The position numbers were made by a program, and so were the translations under genes. Below, in pieces: positions 15,963 to 25,601 of a DNA stretch of 53,660 bases. Source of the stretch: Halobacteriales archaeon QS_3_64_16 (GTDB lineage Archaea; Halobacteriota; Halobacteria; Halobacteriales; Halococcaceae); NCBI GenBank assembly GCA_003021705.1, contig PXRJ01000009.1:1-53660 (forward strand), in the 5' to 3' direction. Position 1 is the stretch's first letter. Each line of letters opens with the position of its first letter. Under the pieces are notes generated by a model, which saw only the letters and a list, made by a program, of their open reading frames with translations, ran no database searches and was not told where the DNA came from.

Positions 15963-17129
15963 TCAGGTCGCCTCCAGGACATGGGCGACGGTCACGGCGT
16001 CGGCGACACCGCCCTCGTTCACGCACAGTGCTCGTTTGGCCCCTTCCACCTGGCGATCGCCAGCCCGACCGGTGAGCTGTTCGTAGGCCTCGATCGCTTG
16101 GTAGAGTCCCGTCGCCCCGATCGGGTGACCCCGCGCTTTGAGCCCGCCGCTCGTACTCAACTCGACGTCGCTCCAGCCATCCGAGCGCTCGCCGGGCTCG
16201 AGCGCACACTCGACGCCCGCTCTCCGCGGTGCGAACCCGACGGCTTCGGCGAGCAGCGGCTCACAGACAGTAAAGGCGTCGTGGACCTCCGCGACGTCGA
16301 TCTCGCTGGCTTCGACCCCGGCTTCCTCGTAGGCCCCCCTCGCCGCTCGGTGGGCACCCTCGACGAACGTGAGGTCACGCTCGGCCACCGCGAGATTATT
16401 GCTCCCCGCGCCGACACCACTCGCCCGCACCGTCTCCTCGCTATCAACGAGCGTCGCGGCGACTTCCTCGCTCGCAATGACGACGGCCGCGGCCCCGTCG
16501 CTCACGGGCGCACAGTCGAAGAGCTTGAGCGGGCGGGCAACGTAGGGAGATTCGAGGACGGTCTCGGCGTCGATTTCGGACTGATACTGTGCTCGGGGGT
16601 TCCTCGCGGCGTTCGAGTGGTTCTTGACGGCGACGCGAGCTAGCTCTTCCTCGGTCGCGCCCGTCTCGTGGCAGTAGCGCTCCGCGAGCAGTGCGTACTG
16701 GCTCGGGGCGGTGATCCCCGAGCGCTGCTCGAGCGCCCGGTCGAAGGCCGCCGAGAGCGCCTCGGTGGCTCCGGCAGTGCCGCCGGCGGTCATCTTCTCG
16801 ACCCCACAGGCGAGCACGACGTCGCACTGCCCCGACCGGACGTCACGCACCGCGTGGCGCAAGGCGAGCGCCCCGGCGGCCGCACAGCCCTCGACCCGTT
16901 CTGCAGGGACGTGTCGGAGGCCGGCCCACTCCGCGAGGAGGGTGCCGTACATGATCTGGTGCTCGTAGGACTCGGATTGATTCCCGACGTACAGCGCGTC
17001 GACGATCCCCGCGGGGTCGGGCAAGTTCTCGAATGCCTCGGCGAGCGCGACCGAAAAGAGGTCCCGACCGGTCAGCTCGCTATCGCCGACCGGCGAGGCA
17101 CCGACCGAGAGGATCACTGGATCTGGCAT
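15963..17129 (-). CDS. Thiolase-family acetyl-CoA acyltransferase (SCP-x type)
   Basis: A 388-residue thiolase-like protein of the archaeal lipid-transfer/SCP-x group. Key parts are the nucleophile Cys in RVEGCAAAGALALRHAVRDV, LACGVEKMTA, the EVHDAFTVCEPLLAEAVGF segment with the conserved His, and GGLKARGHPIGATGLYQ with the GHPxGATG motif. The second catalytic cysteine of bacterial thiolases appears replaced (CVNEGG near the end is the candidate). It would make or cleave beta-ketoacyl-CoA together with the coupled DUF35 partner. The start MPDPVILSVGASPVGD at 17129 is preferred over 17144 because the family begins there. Confidence 0.9.
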   Translation of the reverse strand: MPDPVILSVGASPVGDSELTGRDLFSVALAEAFENLPDPAGIVDALYVGNQSESYEHQIMYGTLLAEWAGLRHVPAERVEGCAAAGALALRHAVRDVRSGQCDVVLACGVEKMTAGGTAGATEALSAAFDRALEQRSGITAPSQYALLAERYCHETGATEEELARVAVKNHSNAARNPRAQYQSEIDAETVLESPYVARPLKLFDCAPVSDGAAAVVIASEEVAATLVDSEETVRASGVGAGSNNLAVAERDLTFVEGAHRAARGAYEEAGVEASEIDVAEVHDAFTVCEPLLAEAVGFAPRRAGVECALEPGERSDGWSDVELSTSGGLKARGHPIGATGLYQAIEAYEQLTGRAGDRQVEGAKRALCVNEGGVADAVTVAHVLEAT

Positions 17130-17217
17130 ACGATCACCACTCACATGAACGCGCTTAAGCGTTCACCGTTGCGCGCCGAGTCGCGTTGTTCTGTTCGTCG
17201 GTGAGCCGGATTGTCCG

Positions 17218-17349
17218 CTATCGACCGGAAAACCGAAGCGCGAGGCCGACAACGATGAGGAGAATACCGGCGATCGTTGCAAACGGCGGAATCGGGACCG
17301 GTAGCAGGAGGACGCCAGCGAGGATCACCCAGGTCGATTTCCGAACCAT
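17218..17349 (-). CDS. 43-residue haloarchaeal membrane protein
   Basis: A very short protein: MVRKSTWVILAGVLLLPVPI then PPFATIAGILLIVVGLALRF and SGR. It is two hydrophobic stretches broken by a proline-rich turn, with positive residues at both ends. I recall similar 40-50 residue proteins in many haloarchaea, which supports a real gene. The ATG at 17349 is preferred. An upstream start at 17448 would add 33 residues of unlikely composition. Function unknown. Confidence 0.65.
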   Translation of the reverse strand: MVRKSTWVILAGVLLLPVPIPPFATIAGILLIVVGLALRFSGR

Positions 17350-17453
17350 AGACCCGTCTTCGCCGTCCAACGCATAGACGTTGTGCCTGCTCGTGCGTCG
17401 TAGCGACCGGCGGGTGGCGGACGGTTCATGCGCCGCCAGCCCCGCCATCCGGT

Positions 17454-18284
17454 ATGGTTCGAAACCACCGCGACGAGGCCATCGTCGCGTTGATCGATCG
17501 CGACGTCGAACGCGCGACGGACACCTACACGCGCGCCGCCTACGGGACCCTCGCCGGCCTGGAGAACGAAGGCGAGAACCGGGACCTCCTCGGCGCAGAC
17601 GCGCGTTGGGCGGGCCATGCCCTCTCGTATCTGTTACTTTCGGCGGCCTGTTACCGTGTAGCCGGTGCCCCGGACCGCGGGGCCGCCCGGTGTCGGGAGG
17701 GTATCGCCCTCGCCGGTGACCTGCGCGATGCGGTCCTCACCGACCCCTTCGATCGGGCCTGCTGTGTGGAGTTCGTTGCCGATTTCGGGGTCGTCGGGGG
17801 TCTCGAAGGCGGCTCCACCCGCGGCGGTGTGGACGCTACGGCCAGTGGAACCGAGGAGGGGAACGACGACAGGACCGGAGACGCGAACGGGGACGACTAC
17901 GATCGCGCGATCGCGGCCTACGAGGCGGTGGGCAATGGCTCCGCAGACCCAATGTCCTGGGCGACCTCGCCGATGGCCGAGGCCGCCCGCCGGGGCTCCC
18001 AGCAGATCGCTCGGAACACCCCACATGCCTTCGCCTGGGACGACCTGCATGGCTCGAACCCCGATTCGATCGCCTATCTCACCCACCGCCCTCGATGCAA
18101 GCGCTCGCAGCTCCCTCCGGCCATCGAGCACGCCACGAACGAGGGGTATGTCCACCCGCCGCGGGGCACGACCGAGCACAACAACGCGGCGTGGCGCTGT
18201 CCGAACTGTGGCCACAGCGAAGTGAACCGGATCGCCGGTGAGGTGATCTGTCTCGACTGTAGCGTCCGCCTGGAGCGAGCGTAG
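17454..18284 (+). CDS. Haloarchaeal protein with C-terminal zinc ribbon
   Basis: A 276-residue soluble protein. The N-terminal part (MVRNHRDEAIVALIDRDVER, then YGTLAGLENEGENRDLL) is helical and TPR-like. An acidic low-complexity stretch sits near residues 125-150. A conserved-looking block follows (NTPHAFAWDDLHGSNPDSIA, YLTHRPRCKRSQLPPAIEHA). The C-terminus is a zinc ribbon: WRCPNCGHSEVNRIAGEVIC with LDCS, i.e. C-x2-C-x15-C-x2-C. I recognise the type from haloarchaea but know of no function. The ribbon resembles those of transcription or RNA-associated proteins. It stands alone between divergently and convergently oriented genes. Confidence 0.7.
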   Translation: MVRNHRDEAIVALIDRDVERATDTYTRAAYGTLAGLENEGENRDLLGADARWAGHALSYLLLSAACYRVAGAPDRGAARCREGIALAGDLRDAVLTDPFDRACCVEFVADFGVVGGLEGGSTRGGVDATASGTEEGNDDRTGDANGDDYDRAIAAYEAVGNGSADPMSWATSPMAEAARRGSQQIARNTPHAFAWDDLHGSNPDSIAYLTHRPRCKRSQLPPAIEHATNEGYVHPPRGTTEHNNAAWRCPNCGHSEVNRIAGEVICLDCSVRLERA

Positions 18285-18392
18285 CGACAGGACCGACGGT
18301 TCGGCCGGCACACGACGACCGACCGCCAATTACGTCTCCGATCGTCGGACCATCCCTGTCGACGGAACCGGTAGCGGCCGGATTATGGGGAA

Positions 18393-19169
18393 TTACGCGC
18401 TTTCGACTGGGACGTCCGCCACGTCGATCGTCGCCGGTTCTGGAGTCCTGCTATCGCCCGTGACGACCGCCAGGTCCCCCCTCGTCTCGCTATCGGGAAA
18501 CACGATCGTCCCGCCAGAAGCGAGCGGTGCGAGAACTCCAGCGACGACGGCACGAACGTCGGCCAGGGGCGCGCGCACCACGATTTCGGTGCCCGACTCG
18601 AGGCTCCGCTCGTCGGCGATTCGCTCCGCCGCGGCCATTACCTCGCGATGTGTGTAGTTCCTCTCCTCCGTCTCGATCGCGACAGCCCCTTCCTCCGCGT
18701 CGCTCGGCGGGAACGTCGGGTTCTCGCTCCAGACTTCGCGCTCGAAGTACGCGGTTTCGGGGTCCCCGGGAGCCCGCCCGTAGCCGAGGCGTTTCGTCGC
18801 TGCGCTCGTCGAAGCCTCCTCGAGACGGTCAGTCGGCCCGATCAGTACTCGAGCGTCGATCTCAGCCGGTGCTTCGCTATCGGAACTATCGAAGGGAACG
18901 TATCGGACGCGTCCCCCCAAGAGCGCCGTGCCGAACAGCGAGAGGATCGATTCGGGTGTCGGACGGTCGGCGATCGCGATCGTGCGGCCGGGGCCGACGC
19001 CGAGCTGTCGGAGGAAATTGCCTGTCCTCTGTGCGTCGGCGAGCAGGCGGGCGGCGTCGTACCGTCGTTCGGGATCGCCCGGCGCGCGGAGCGCGTCCAC
19101 CGGGTCGCCTAAGTCCTCGTCGGCTGCTGCCCGGTGTTCGAGAAGGTCGCCGAGAGTGTGCACTTCCAT
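18393..19169 (-). CDS. Compact AMP-binding (acyl-CoA synthetase-like) protein
   Basis: A 258-residue protein resembling the N-terminal part of acyl-CoA synthetases but only 40 percent of their length. It has LADAQRTGNFLRQLGVGPGR, IAIADRPTPESILSLFGTAL and FEREVWSENPTFPP, then GAVAIETEERNYTHREVMAA. There is no phosphate loop (T/S-G-T-T-G) and no C-terminal SGKxxR lid, so ligase activity is unlikely by itself. Similar compact proteins occur in several haloarchaea, so this is probably a real family and not a decaying gene. There are no internal stops or shifts. It lies between the zinc-ribbon gene and the AtoE transporter. Confidence 0.7.
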   Translation of the reverse strand: MEVHTLGDLLEHRAAADEDLGDPVDALRAPGDPERRYDAARLLADAQRTGNFLRQLGVGPGRTIAIADRPTPESILSLFGTALLGGRVRYVPFDSSDSEAPAEIDARVLIGPTDRLEEASTSAATKRLGYGRAPGDPETAYFEREVWSENPTFPPSDAEEGAVAIETEERNYTHREVMAAAERIADERSLESGTEIVVRAPLADVRAVVAGVLAPLASGGTIVFPDSETRGDLAVVTGDSRTPEPATIDVADVPVESA

Positions 19170-19311
19170 GCCGGTCGTGGCGGCTGCGCGAGCAAAAACG
19201 CGCCGCTGCCTGCTGTATCGAGCCGCCAGCAGGCTCCCGCGGATCCAATCACCTCGCTGTCACTGGGTTTTATGTCCCTCCCCATCGCCGGATGCTGTGA
19301 TACGATAGATT

Positions 19312-20847
19312 ATGGCAGTCACACGACCCATACAACGGCTCGGCGAGAAGTTCGCCGACCTCGCGCTCAAGTACATTCCCGATCCGTACGTGCTGGTCGT
19401 CATCCTCACGGTTCTCGCGTCTCTCGGCGCTCTCGGCGTCGGTTCGGGCCCCCAGGAAGTGATGAACGCCTGGTACGGTGGCGTCTGGACCTTCCTCGAG
19501 TTCATGGCACAGTTCGCGATCATCCTCATGACCGGTGATGCGATCGCGAAATCGCCCGCCGTTACCAAGTTGTTACAACGGATCTCGAGTGTCCCCTCCT
19601 CACAGAGCCAGGCCGTCGCGTTCGTCGCCGTCGTCTCGATGATCGCCGGGCTGATCTCCTGGGGGCTCGGGCTGATCGTCGGTGCGGTCATGGCCCGGCA
19701 GGTCGCCTATCAGGGCAGGGAAAACGGTCTGAAACTGCACTATCCCCTCCTGGCGGCAGCCGGCTACACCTCGTTGATGATCTGGCACTCCGGGTTGACG
19801 ACCTCCTCGGGGCTCATCATGGCGACTCCCTCCAGTCTCCCCGAGGCCTTCCAGCAGTACACGCCCCAGGGCATCCCGCTCTCCCAGACCATCGGGTCGA
19901 CGGTCAACATCGTGACGGTCGTCCTGTTGTTGCTCGTCGTCCCACCCGTGATGGCGGCACTACACCCCGACGAGGACGGAAAGATCCGCGAACTCCCCCA
20001 GCGGATCGTCAGCGAGATGTCGCCCGATTCGGACTCCTCGGATCCCGCGGCGAGCGAGCGCGCGGCCACGGACGGTGGCACCGAATCGAGCAGGGACGTC
20101 GAATCCGACGGCGGCACCGAGACCGTTGACGATCGGGCGGGATCGGCCGGAACGGTTGAGGACGAACCCGATCCCGTCGATCCGAGCGCCACGAAGCAGG
20201 CGACGCCGGCCGACCGGCTGAACAAGTCGGTGATCTTCACGATCCTGATCGCGGTCTTCCCCGCCTACTACTTCGTGAACGCCTGGGTCCTCGAAGGCAG
20301 CGGTATCGCGAGCCTCTCGCTCAACAGCATCAACGCCTTCTTCCTTTTCTTCGCGATCGTGCTCTGGCGCACTCCCGAAGGCATCGTCGCCCAGATGGAA
20401 GAGTCGGTCGAGAACGTCGCGGGCATCATTTTCCAGTTTCCCTTCTACGCGGGGATCTCGGGCATCCTCACTGCGACGGCGCTCGGCACCACCATCGCGA
20501 ACGCCTTCGCGAGCGTCGCGACCCCGCTCACCTGGCCGGTCCTCGGACTTATCAGTGCCGGCATTGTCAACGTCTTCGTCCCGTCCGGGGGTGGCCAGTG
20601 GGTCGCCCAGGGCCCGATCCTCTTAGAGACCACCCAGCAGCTGGGAATGCCGCTGTACACCGCCGTCGTCATCGAGATGATGGGTGATCAGCTCACCAAC
20701 ATGATCCAGCCGTTCTGGGCGTTGCCGTTGCTCGCGCTTGCGGACCTCAGAGCACGTGACATCATCGGCTACGCTGCGGTCGCGATGGTCGCGGCGTTCG
20801 TCGTGATGGCGATCACGATGACGCTCTTTCTGGGAGTCGGCATCTGA
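19312..20847 (+). CDS. AtoE-family short-chain fatty acid transporter
   Basis: A 511-residue membrane protein of the AtoE/short-chain fatty acid uptake family with about 10-12 helices. Recognisable segments are YIPDPYVLVVILTVLASLGA, ISWGLGLIVGAVMARQVAYQ, LLAAAGYTSLMIWHSGLTTS, and near the end FVPSGGGQWVAQGPILLET, a family hallmark. A cytosolic Asp/Ser/Glu-rich loop of about 75 residues (around residues 235-305) is longer than in bacterial members. It would carry butyrate, acetoacetate or similar acids. The ATG at 19312 follows a T-rich element (GGGTTTTATG near 19264) that could be the promoter. Confidence 0.9.
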   Translation: MAVTRPIQRLGEKFADLALKYIPDPYVLVVILTVLASLGALGVGSGPQEVMNAWYGGVWTFLEFMAQFAIILMTGDAIAKSPAVTKLLQRISSVPSSQSQAVAFVAVVSMIAGLISWGLGLIVGAVMARQVAYQGRENGLKLHYPLLAAAGYTSLMIWHSGLTTSSGLIMATPSSLPEAFQQYTPQGIPLSQTIGSTVNIVTVVLLLLVVPPVMAALHPDEDGKIRELPQRIVSEMSPDSDSSDPAASERAATDGGTESSRDVESDGGTETVDDRAGSAGTVEDEPDPVDPSATKQATPADRLNKSVIFTILIAVFPAYYFVNAWVLEGSGIASLSLNSINAFFLFFAIVLWRTPEGIVAQMEESVENVAGIIFQFPFYAGISGILTATALGTTIANAFASVATPLTWPVLGLISAGIVNVFVPSGGGQWVAQGPILLETTQQLGMPLYTAVVIEMMGDQLTNMIQPFWALPLLALADLRARDIIGYAAVAMVAAFVVMAITMTLFLGVGI

Positions 20848-20942
20848 TCGGCTAGAATAGGTCTTTGTCCTATCTCGGTCGGGGCGTTCCCGATCGGGTT
20901 CGACGACAGGTTTATTGAATCAAGGCGTGGGACTCTACTATC

Positions 20943-23900
20943 GTGACTGCGGGCGACCCGTCCTCCGGAGCCGATAGGAGTAGCGCTGATCCAGCGGGCC
21001 GGATCGACCCGGCCCCGACCGACCGATCGGCGACGGAGGGTGAGGTCGCTCCCCCTGCCGAACCGATGGGCGACGAACGGGCGGTCAGTCCCACGGGGAT
21101 CGGCGAGTTCGTCCGCCTCAATGGCTGTCCCCAGTACCACGACTACGAGTTCACCCCCGGTGCTAAGGAAGCCGAACGTGAACGCAAGGACTGGAAGGAG
21201 GCCTTCGAGCCGCTGTCCCCGCTACTCGCCGTCGAGGGTGAAGTCTTCGAACGCGATCGCCAGGAACGCCTCGCCCGGGGCGCGAGCGACCTGTTCGATC
21301 ACGAGGATTGTGAGGATCACAATGGGACGGTCGCCGCGCTGGCAGCGGTTCTCGATCGCGTCCGTTCTCGACTGCCGGGCACCGACCCGATCGTCACCGC
21401 CCAGACGTATCTCGACGGCGAGATCGGCGCGTGGGCGGTCGCCGGCAACGCCGACTTCCTGCTCTTTTGGCCCACTCCCGAGGGCGTGCACGTCCGGGTT
21501 CTCGACGCGAAAGCCGCTCACGAACAGAAGACCTACCAGCAGGTCCAGGTCGCGACCTATACACTCCTGCTTCGGGACCTCCTCGAGGAGATCGGCCTTC
21601 CCTGTGAGGTGGACGTGTCGGGTGGTGTCCTCACCAGAGAGGACGACATCGATAGTGTAGAACCGGACGCGCTGCCGGCCTTCGACCTCGCGCCGCGGGA
21701 GACCGATGTCCGGCGTCTGCTGGTCGAGGATGGGGTCTTCGATCGGCTCGGCGAGCGCGAACCGGACTACCAGTTGGGGCCGAAGTGCCAGGGCTGTACG
21801 TACAAGGAAGCCTGCTACACGAACGCGATCGAAGGCCAGGACGTCGCGCTGCTCGGACTCACCCGCGGCGAGCAGGCGACGCTGGCCGCCGAGGGGATCG
21901 AGACCCTCGCCGGCCTCGCTGCACTCTGTCACCCGCCCGACGATCCCCGCCCCTTCGAGTACGATCGACTCGAACCGGCCCCCGAGCGCCGCGAGACCTA
22001 TCGCCGCCTCGTCGAGGAGCCGGGTCTCGGCGAGCGCCTTCCGGGATACGTCCAGCGCGCCCAGGCGATGCTCGGCCGCTTCGATCCCGATCACCTCTAC
22101 GGGCGCGCGGAGCGTGAAGCGCCCTGGCTGCTGGGCGCGGGCGAGGGCACCCTGCCGGCGGACGACCCGCCCTTCGAGCCCGACGACGGCATGCCGATCC
22201 CCCGTCGGTCGCTCTGTCGGATCTACATCCACGTCGTCTACGACCACCGCCGCGACCGAATCGCGATGGCGAGTGCCTACCTCGCGAGTTCGCGCCACGC
22301 CGATCGGGGCTACGACCCGATCCGGGTCGCCGAACTCTCCGAAAGCGTCCCCGACGATCCCGAAGCGGCCGACGCCGCCGAAGCCGCGCTGCTCGAATCG
22401 TTTCTCGATGGGGTCTTCGAGGGGGTTCGTACCGTCGCCGCCCGTACTGACCTGTTCGATCGAGCGCCGCTGCACTGCTATTTCTACAGCGAGCGCGAGC
22501 GCGAAGCCCTGATCGAAGCCACGAAGCGCCACCCCGAAGCAGGGGGCGTCCCCGCGCTACGGGACCTGCTCGGCCTTCGGGGTGCGATCGCCGACGATCC
22601 GGACGACGGCGAGAACGAAACTGGAGGCGGGGTCAGAGGTGGCGTGCCCGGCACCGACGCCGGGCGGACCGGGAGCGTCGCCGACCAGCCGATGGTCTCG
22701 ATCGTCGGCAGCGAGTTCACGGCTCGGAAAGCTCCGAAAGTGCCCAACTCCGGGCTCGTCGCGGCGATTTCCCAGCTCACCCCGGAGGAAGACACCCTCC
22801 GTCTACAGGATTGGACCTACACGCGCGCGGACGGCACCGAGGTAGACCTACGCGAGGCCTTTCGCCACCGGCTGTTCGACTTCGAGGTGCCCTATCGCGA
22901 CCGGGAGAGCGGAGACGGGGATGGAGCCGAAACCGGAGCCGAGGGAGGGCCGGAGCTACTCTGTGATCCCGCCGAGGCCGAGGACTACTACCCCTCCCGC
23001 GTTCGCCAGGGGGCGACGGTTCCCCTGGAGTACGTCTGGGCGGCGACCGGCCGGCTCACCGACGAGGTGGTCGAGACGATTACGAGCGGCGAGGGCCACG
23101 GTCCGGTCGAACCCTTCCGGTGGGTCGACGCCGACCAAAGGATCCGTATCACACGGGAGGACTTAGAGGAACTCGGAAAAACTCTCGCCGCGGGCGTCGC
23201 CCACGTCGAACGCGGCCTTGAGTATCGTAGCACCGACCTCACCGAGCGAAAACGACCGATCGACCTCACCTCTTTAGAGCACTTTTCACTGGGCGACGCG
23301 GACGTTGCCCGCACGGCCCGTGAGTTCCTCGATCTCGAATATGCCACCGGCCGGCGCGAGACGCTTTCCCACTACTCGCTGCCGGTCGTCCAGCGCGTGC
23401 GGACCGGCGAGTCGGTCCCGGTCGTCCTCACCCGAGTCGACGACGTCGACGGCGAATTGCGGGCCGAGGGCCGCCTGCCCTACGACGGCCTCTTCGACGA
23501 TAGCGGTCGGGTCGCCCGCTCGTGTCGCGCGAAGGGGGCCGACGACTCGGGCGGCGGGAGCTGGATGGTGGCGAACGAACTCGACCGGACCGGCGAGCCC
23601 GTCGGTTCGACGAGTCCCAACGCCATCGAAGCGGGCGTGCCGGTGACGATCGAGCATATAGATACCGACGCTCGCGAGATCGCCTTCAGCGCGAGCAGCA
23701 GGTTCAGCCACCCCAGCCGATACGAGAGCTGGCATCGCGGCTGGACGACCGACCCTGCGGAGGTCGACGATTACACAGTCCTCATCGAGGAGGAGACCGT
23801 CTTCGTCCTCGATCCCCAGACCGACGACGTCAATGGCCAACGCGCCTTCGACGCGCTCTCGGGTCCGGGTCGCGAGGCGAACGCGCTTCGGGGGCTGCTC

Positions 23901-25601
23901 GACGACCTGGCTACTGGGGTAGTCCGAAAACCGACAGTCGACACACCGAATCCGGACGCGATCGAGGCCTATCTCGACTGGCTCGATAGCTCTCCGGGAC
24001 TGTCGCCGAACGCCGAACAGCGGGCCTTCGTTCGCGAGACCGACGGGCAGATCAGCCTGCTGCAAGGGCCCCCGGGCACCGGTAAGACCGGCGGTGCGCT
24101 CGCGCCCGCGATACTCTCCCGGGTACTCGCCTTCGGGGCCGCCGACCGACCCGTCGCGGGTCTGGTCGTCGGCGAGTCACACAAGGCCGTCGACGAGGTG
24201 GCCGAAGACGTCGCGAGCGCCGCCGAGCGCCATCGGGCCGATTCCGACGCGCCCGGCTCGTTGGGTGACCTCGATATCGTTCGCCTCCGGGAGGCCGCCC
24301 CCGACGAGGGCGACTCGGCGATCGAGTACCTCGATTACCACGCTAATCCCGACCGGGTCGAAGAGCTCGCGAGCCGTCTCTTGAGCGCCCAGCAGGGGCC
24401 CCAGCGGACCTTCGGCAATCTCGGCGGGGCGTCGAACGCAGCCGACGCCGATCCCCTGCTCGTCTTCGCGACGCCAGGTCGGTTGTATGGATTGATGGGA
24501 GCGATCGGCCGGGCTACACGCGACGCCTCGGGGACGACGATCCTCGAGGAAGGCCGATCCTTTTTCGATCTGCTTGCCGTCGACGAGGCGAGCATGATGC
24601 GCCTGCCGAGCTTCCTGTTGTGTGGGGCATTTATCCACGAGAGTGCTCAAATTCTCGTCGCAGGCGATCACCGCCAGATGCCCCCTGTTCGCCTCCACGA
24701 CTGGGATCGGGAGGACCGACGGACGGTCGAGGAGTTCGCCCCCTACTGCTCGGCGCTCGATTTCTGTCGATTGCTGCGGGGCGAGGCGGTCGCCGGCGTC
24801 GAGCGCGAGGACCTCACGATTTCCTGTGGAGCGGACCTACCGGTGACACGACTCGAGGAAACCTACCGGTGTCACGCTACCGTTGCGGACTTCCTCTCGC
24901 GACATATCTACCGTCACGATAGGATCGACTACCGCTCGGAAATCGACGACACGCTTGATGGAGTGGCGGAAGCGAGTGGCACCGACGGCCTCACCCAACC
25001 CCTCGATAGTGCGCCGCTGACCCTCGTGCTCCACGAGGAAAGCGAAAGCCAGCAGGCGAACCCGACCGAAGCCGAACTGACTGCCGCGATCGCCGCCGAA
25101 CTCGATGAAGTGGGGGTCGTCACCCCGCACAACGCCCAGAAGGGACTGCTTGGCTCGCGCCTCGAGGAGGGAGCCGAGGTCGATACGGTCGAACGATTCC
25201 AGGGGGGCGAGCGCGAGTCGATCGTGGTCTCGGCGACTGCGAGCGATCCCGACTTCCTAGAAGTCGAGCGCGATTTCATTCTCAATCCCAACCGACTGAC
25301 CGTGGCGATGAGCCGGATGGAAAAGAAGTTAGTCGTGGTCGCGAGCGAGTCGGTCTTCGAGGTCGTCCCGCCCGACACCGAGGGCTACGAGCGCGCCCGC
25401 CTCTGGAAAGGCCTGTACGAGGATCTGGACGTACTCGATCGCGACCCGGAGTGGCATGGGACGGTCGGAGAGTTCACCGACGACGCCGACGCCGATACCG
25501 ACACCGACGCCACTCCGGCTGAGGCCACAACCGGCGTCGACAGCGAGACTAGCGTCGAGGTCTACTCGCTCGGCCCGTCCTCGGCCGACGATAGCGGGTA
25601 A
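20943..25601 (+). CDS. Giant Fe-S RecB-like nuclease / superfamily 1 helicase (Dna2-like)
   Basis: A 1552-residue protein starting at GTG 20943. The nuclease module spans about residues 50-300. Cys62 lies in LNGCPQY and Cys282-x2-Cys285-x5-Cys291 in GPKCQGCTYKEACYT, the four-cysteine iron-sulfur pattern shared by Cas4, AddB and Dna2. Between them lie Asp188-Ala-Lys190 and Gln202-x3-Tyr206, the PD-(D/E)xK catalytic motifs. The helicase module spans about 1010-1500, with Walker A GPPGTGKT (Lys1048), Walker B LLAVDEAS (Asp1214-Glu1215), VAGDHRQMPP, and VDTVERFQGGERESIVVSAT with LTVAMSRMEKKL (SF1 motifs V-VI). The middle 700 residues include a possible RNase-H-like region and an OB-like barrel. 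A role in DNA end processing or repair is inferred from the architecture. The open frame is intact over 4.6 kb. Confidence 0.85.
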   Translation: MTAGDPSSGADRSSADPAGRIDPAPTDRSATEGEVAPPAEPMGDERAVSPTGIGEFVRLNGCPQYHDYEFTPGAKEAERERKDWKEAFEPLSPLLAVEGEVFERDRQERLARGASDLFDHEDCEDHNGTVAALAAVLDRVRSRLPGTDPIVTAQTYLDGEIGAWAVAGNADFLLFWPTPEGVHVRVLDAKAAHEQKTYQQVQVATYTLLLRDLLEEIGLPCEVDVSGGVLTREDDIDSVEPDALPAFDLAPRETDVRRLLVEDGVFDRLGEREPDYQLGPKCQGCTYKEACYTNAIEGQDVALLGLTRGEQATLAAEGIETLAGLAALCHPPDDPRPFEYDRLEPAPERRETYRRLVEEPGLGERLPGYVQRAQAMLGRFDPDHLYGRAEREAPWLLGAGEGTLPADDPPFEPDDGMPIPRRSLCRIYIHVVYDHRRDRIAMASAYLASSRHADRGYDPIRVAELSESVPDDPEAADAAEAALLESFLDGVFEGVRTVAARTDLFDRAPLHCYFYSEREREALIEATKRHPEAGGVPALRDLLGLRGAIADDPDDGENETGGGVRGGVPGTDAGRTGSVADQPMVSIVGSEFTARKAPKVPNSGLVAAISQLTPEEDTLRLQDWTYTRADGTEVDLREAFRHRLFDFEVPYRDRESGDGDGAETGAEGGPELLCDPAEAEDYYPSRVRQGATVPLEYVWAATGRLTDEVVETITSGEGHGPVEPFRWVDADQRIRITREDLEELGKTLAAGVAHVERGLEYRSTDLTERKRPIDLTSLEHFSLGDADVARTAREFLDLEYATGRRETLSHYSLPVVQRVRTGESVPVVLTRVDDVDGELRAEGRLPYDGLFDDSGRVARSCRAKGADDSGGGSWMVANELDRTGEPVGSTSPNAIEAGVPVTIEHIDTDAREIAFSASSRFSHPSRYESWHRGWTTDPAEVDDYTVLIEEETVFVLDPQTDDVNGQRAFDALSGPGREANALRGLLDDLATGVVRKPTVDTPNPDAIEAYLDWLDSSPGLSPNAEQRAFVRETDGQISLLQGPPGTGKTGGALAPAILSRVLAFGAADRPVAGLVVGESHKAVDEVAEDVASAAERHRADSDAPGSLGDLDIVRLREAAPDEGDSAIEYLDYHANPDRVEELASRLLSAQQGPQRTFGNLGGASNAADADPLLVFATPGRLYGLMGAIGRATRDASGTTILEEGRSFFDLLAVDEASMMRLPSFLLCGAFIHESAQILVAGDHRQMPPVRLHDWDREDRRTVEEFAPYCSALDFCRLLRGEAVAGVEREDLTISCGADLPVTRLEETYRCHATVADFLSRHIYRHDRIDYRSEIDDTLDGVAEASGTDGLTQPLDSAPLTLVLHEESESQQANPTEAELTAAIAAELDEVGVVTPHNAQKGLLGSRLEEGAEVDTVERFQGGERESIVVSATASDPDFLEVERDFILNPNRLTVAMSRMEKKLVVVASESVFEVVPPDTEGYERARLWKGLYEDLDVLDRDPEWHGTVGEFTDDADADTDTDATPAEATTGVDSETSVEVYSLGPSSADDSG

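Noticed and set aside
18393..19169. Compact AMP-binding protein as a truncated pseudogene
   Set aside because: The frame is intact with a sensible start and end, and I recall similar-length haloarchaeal proteins, so a real compact family is more likely.
21222..22532. 436-codon minus-strand frame within the nuclease/helicase
   Set aside because: Shadow frame; the plus-strand protein carries ordered catalytic motifs throughout.
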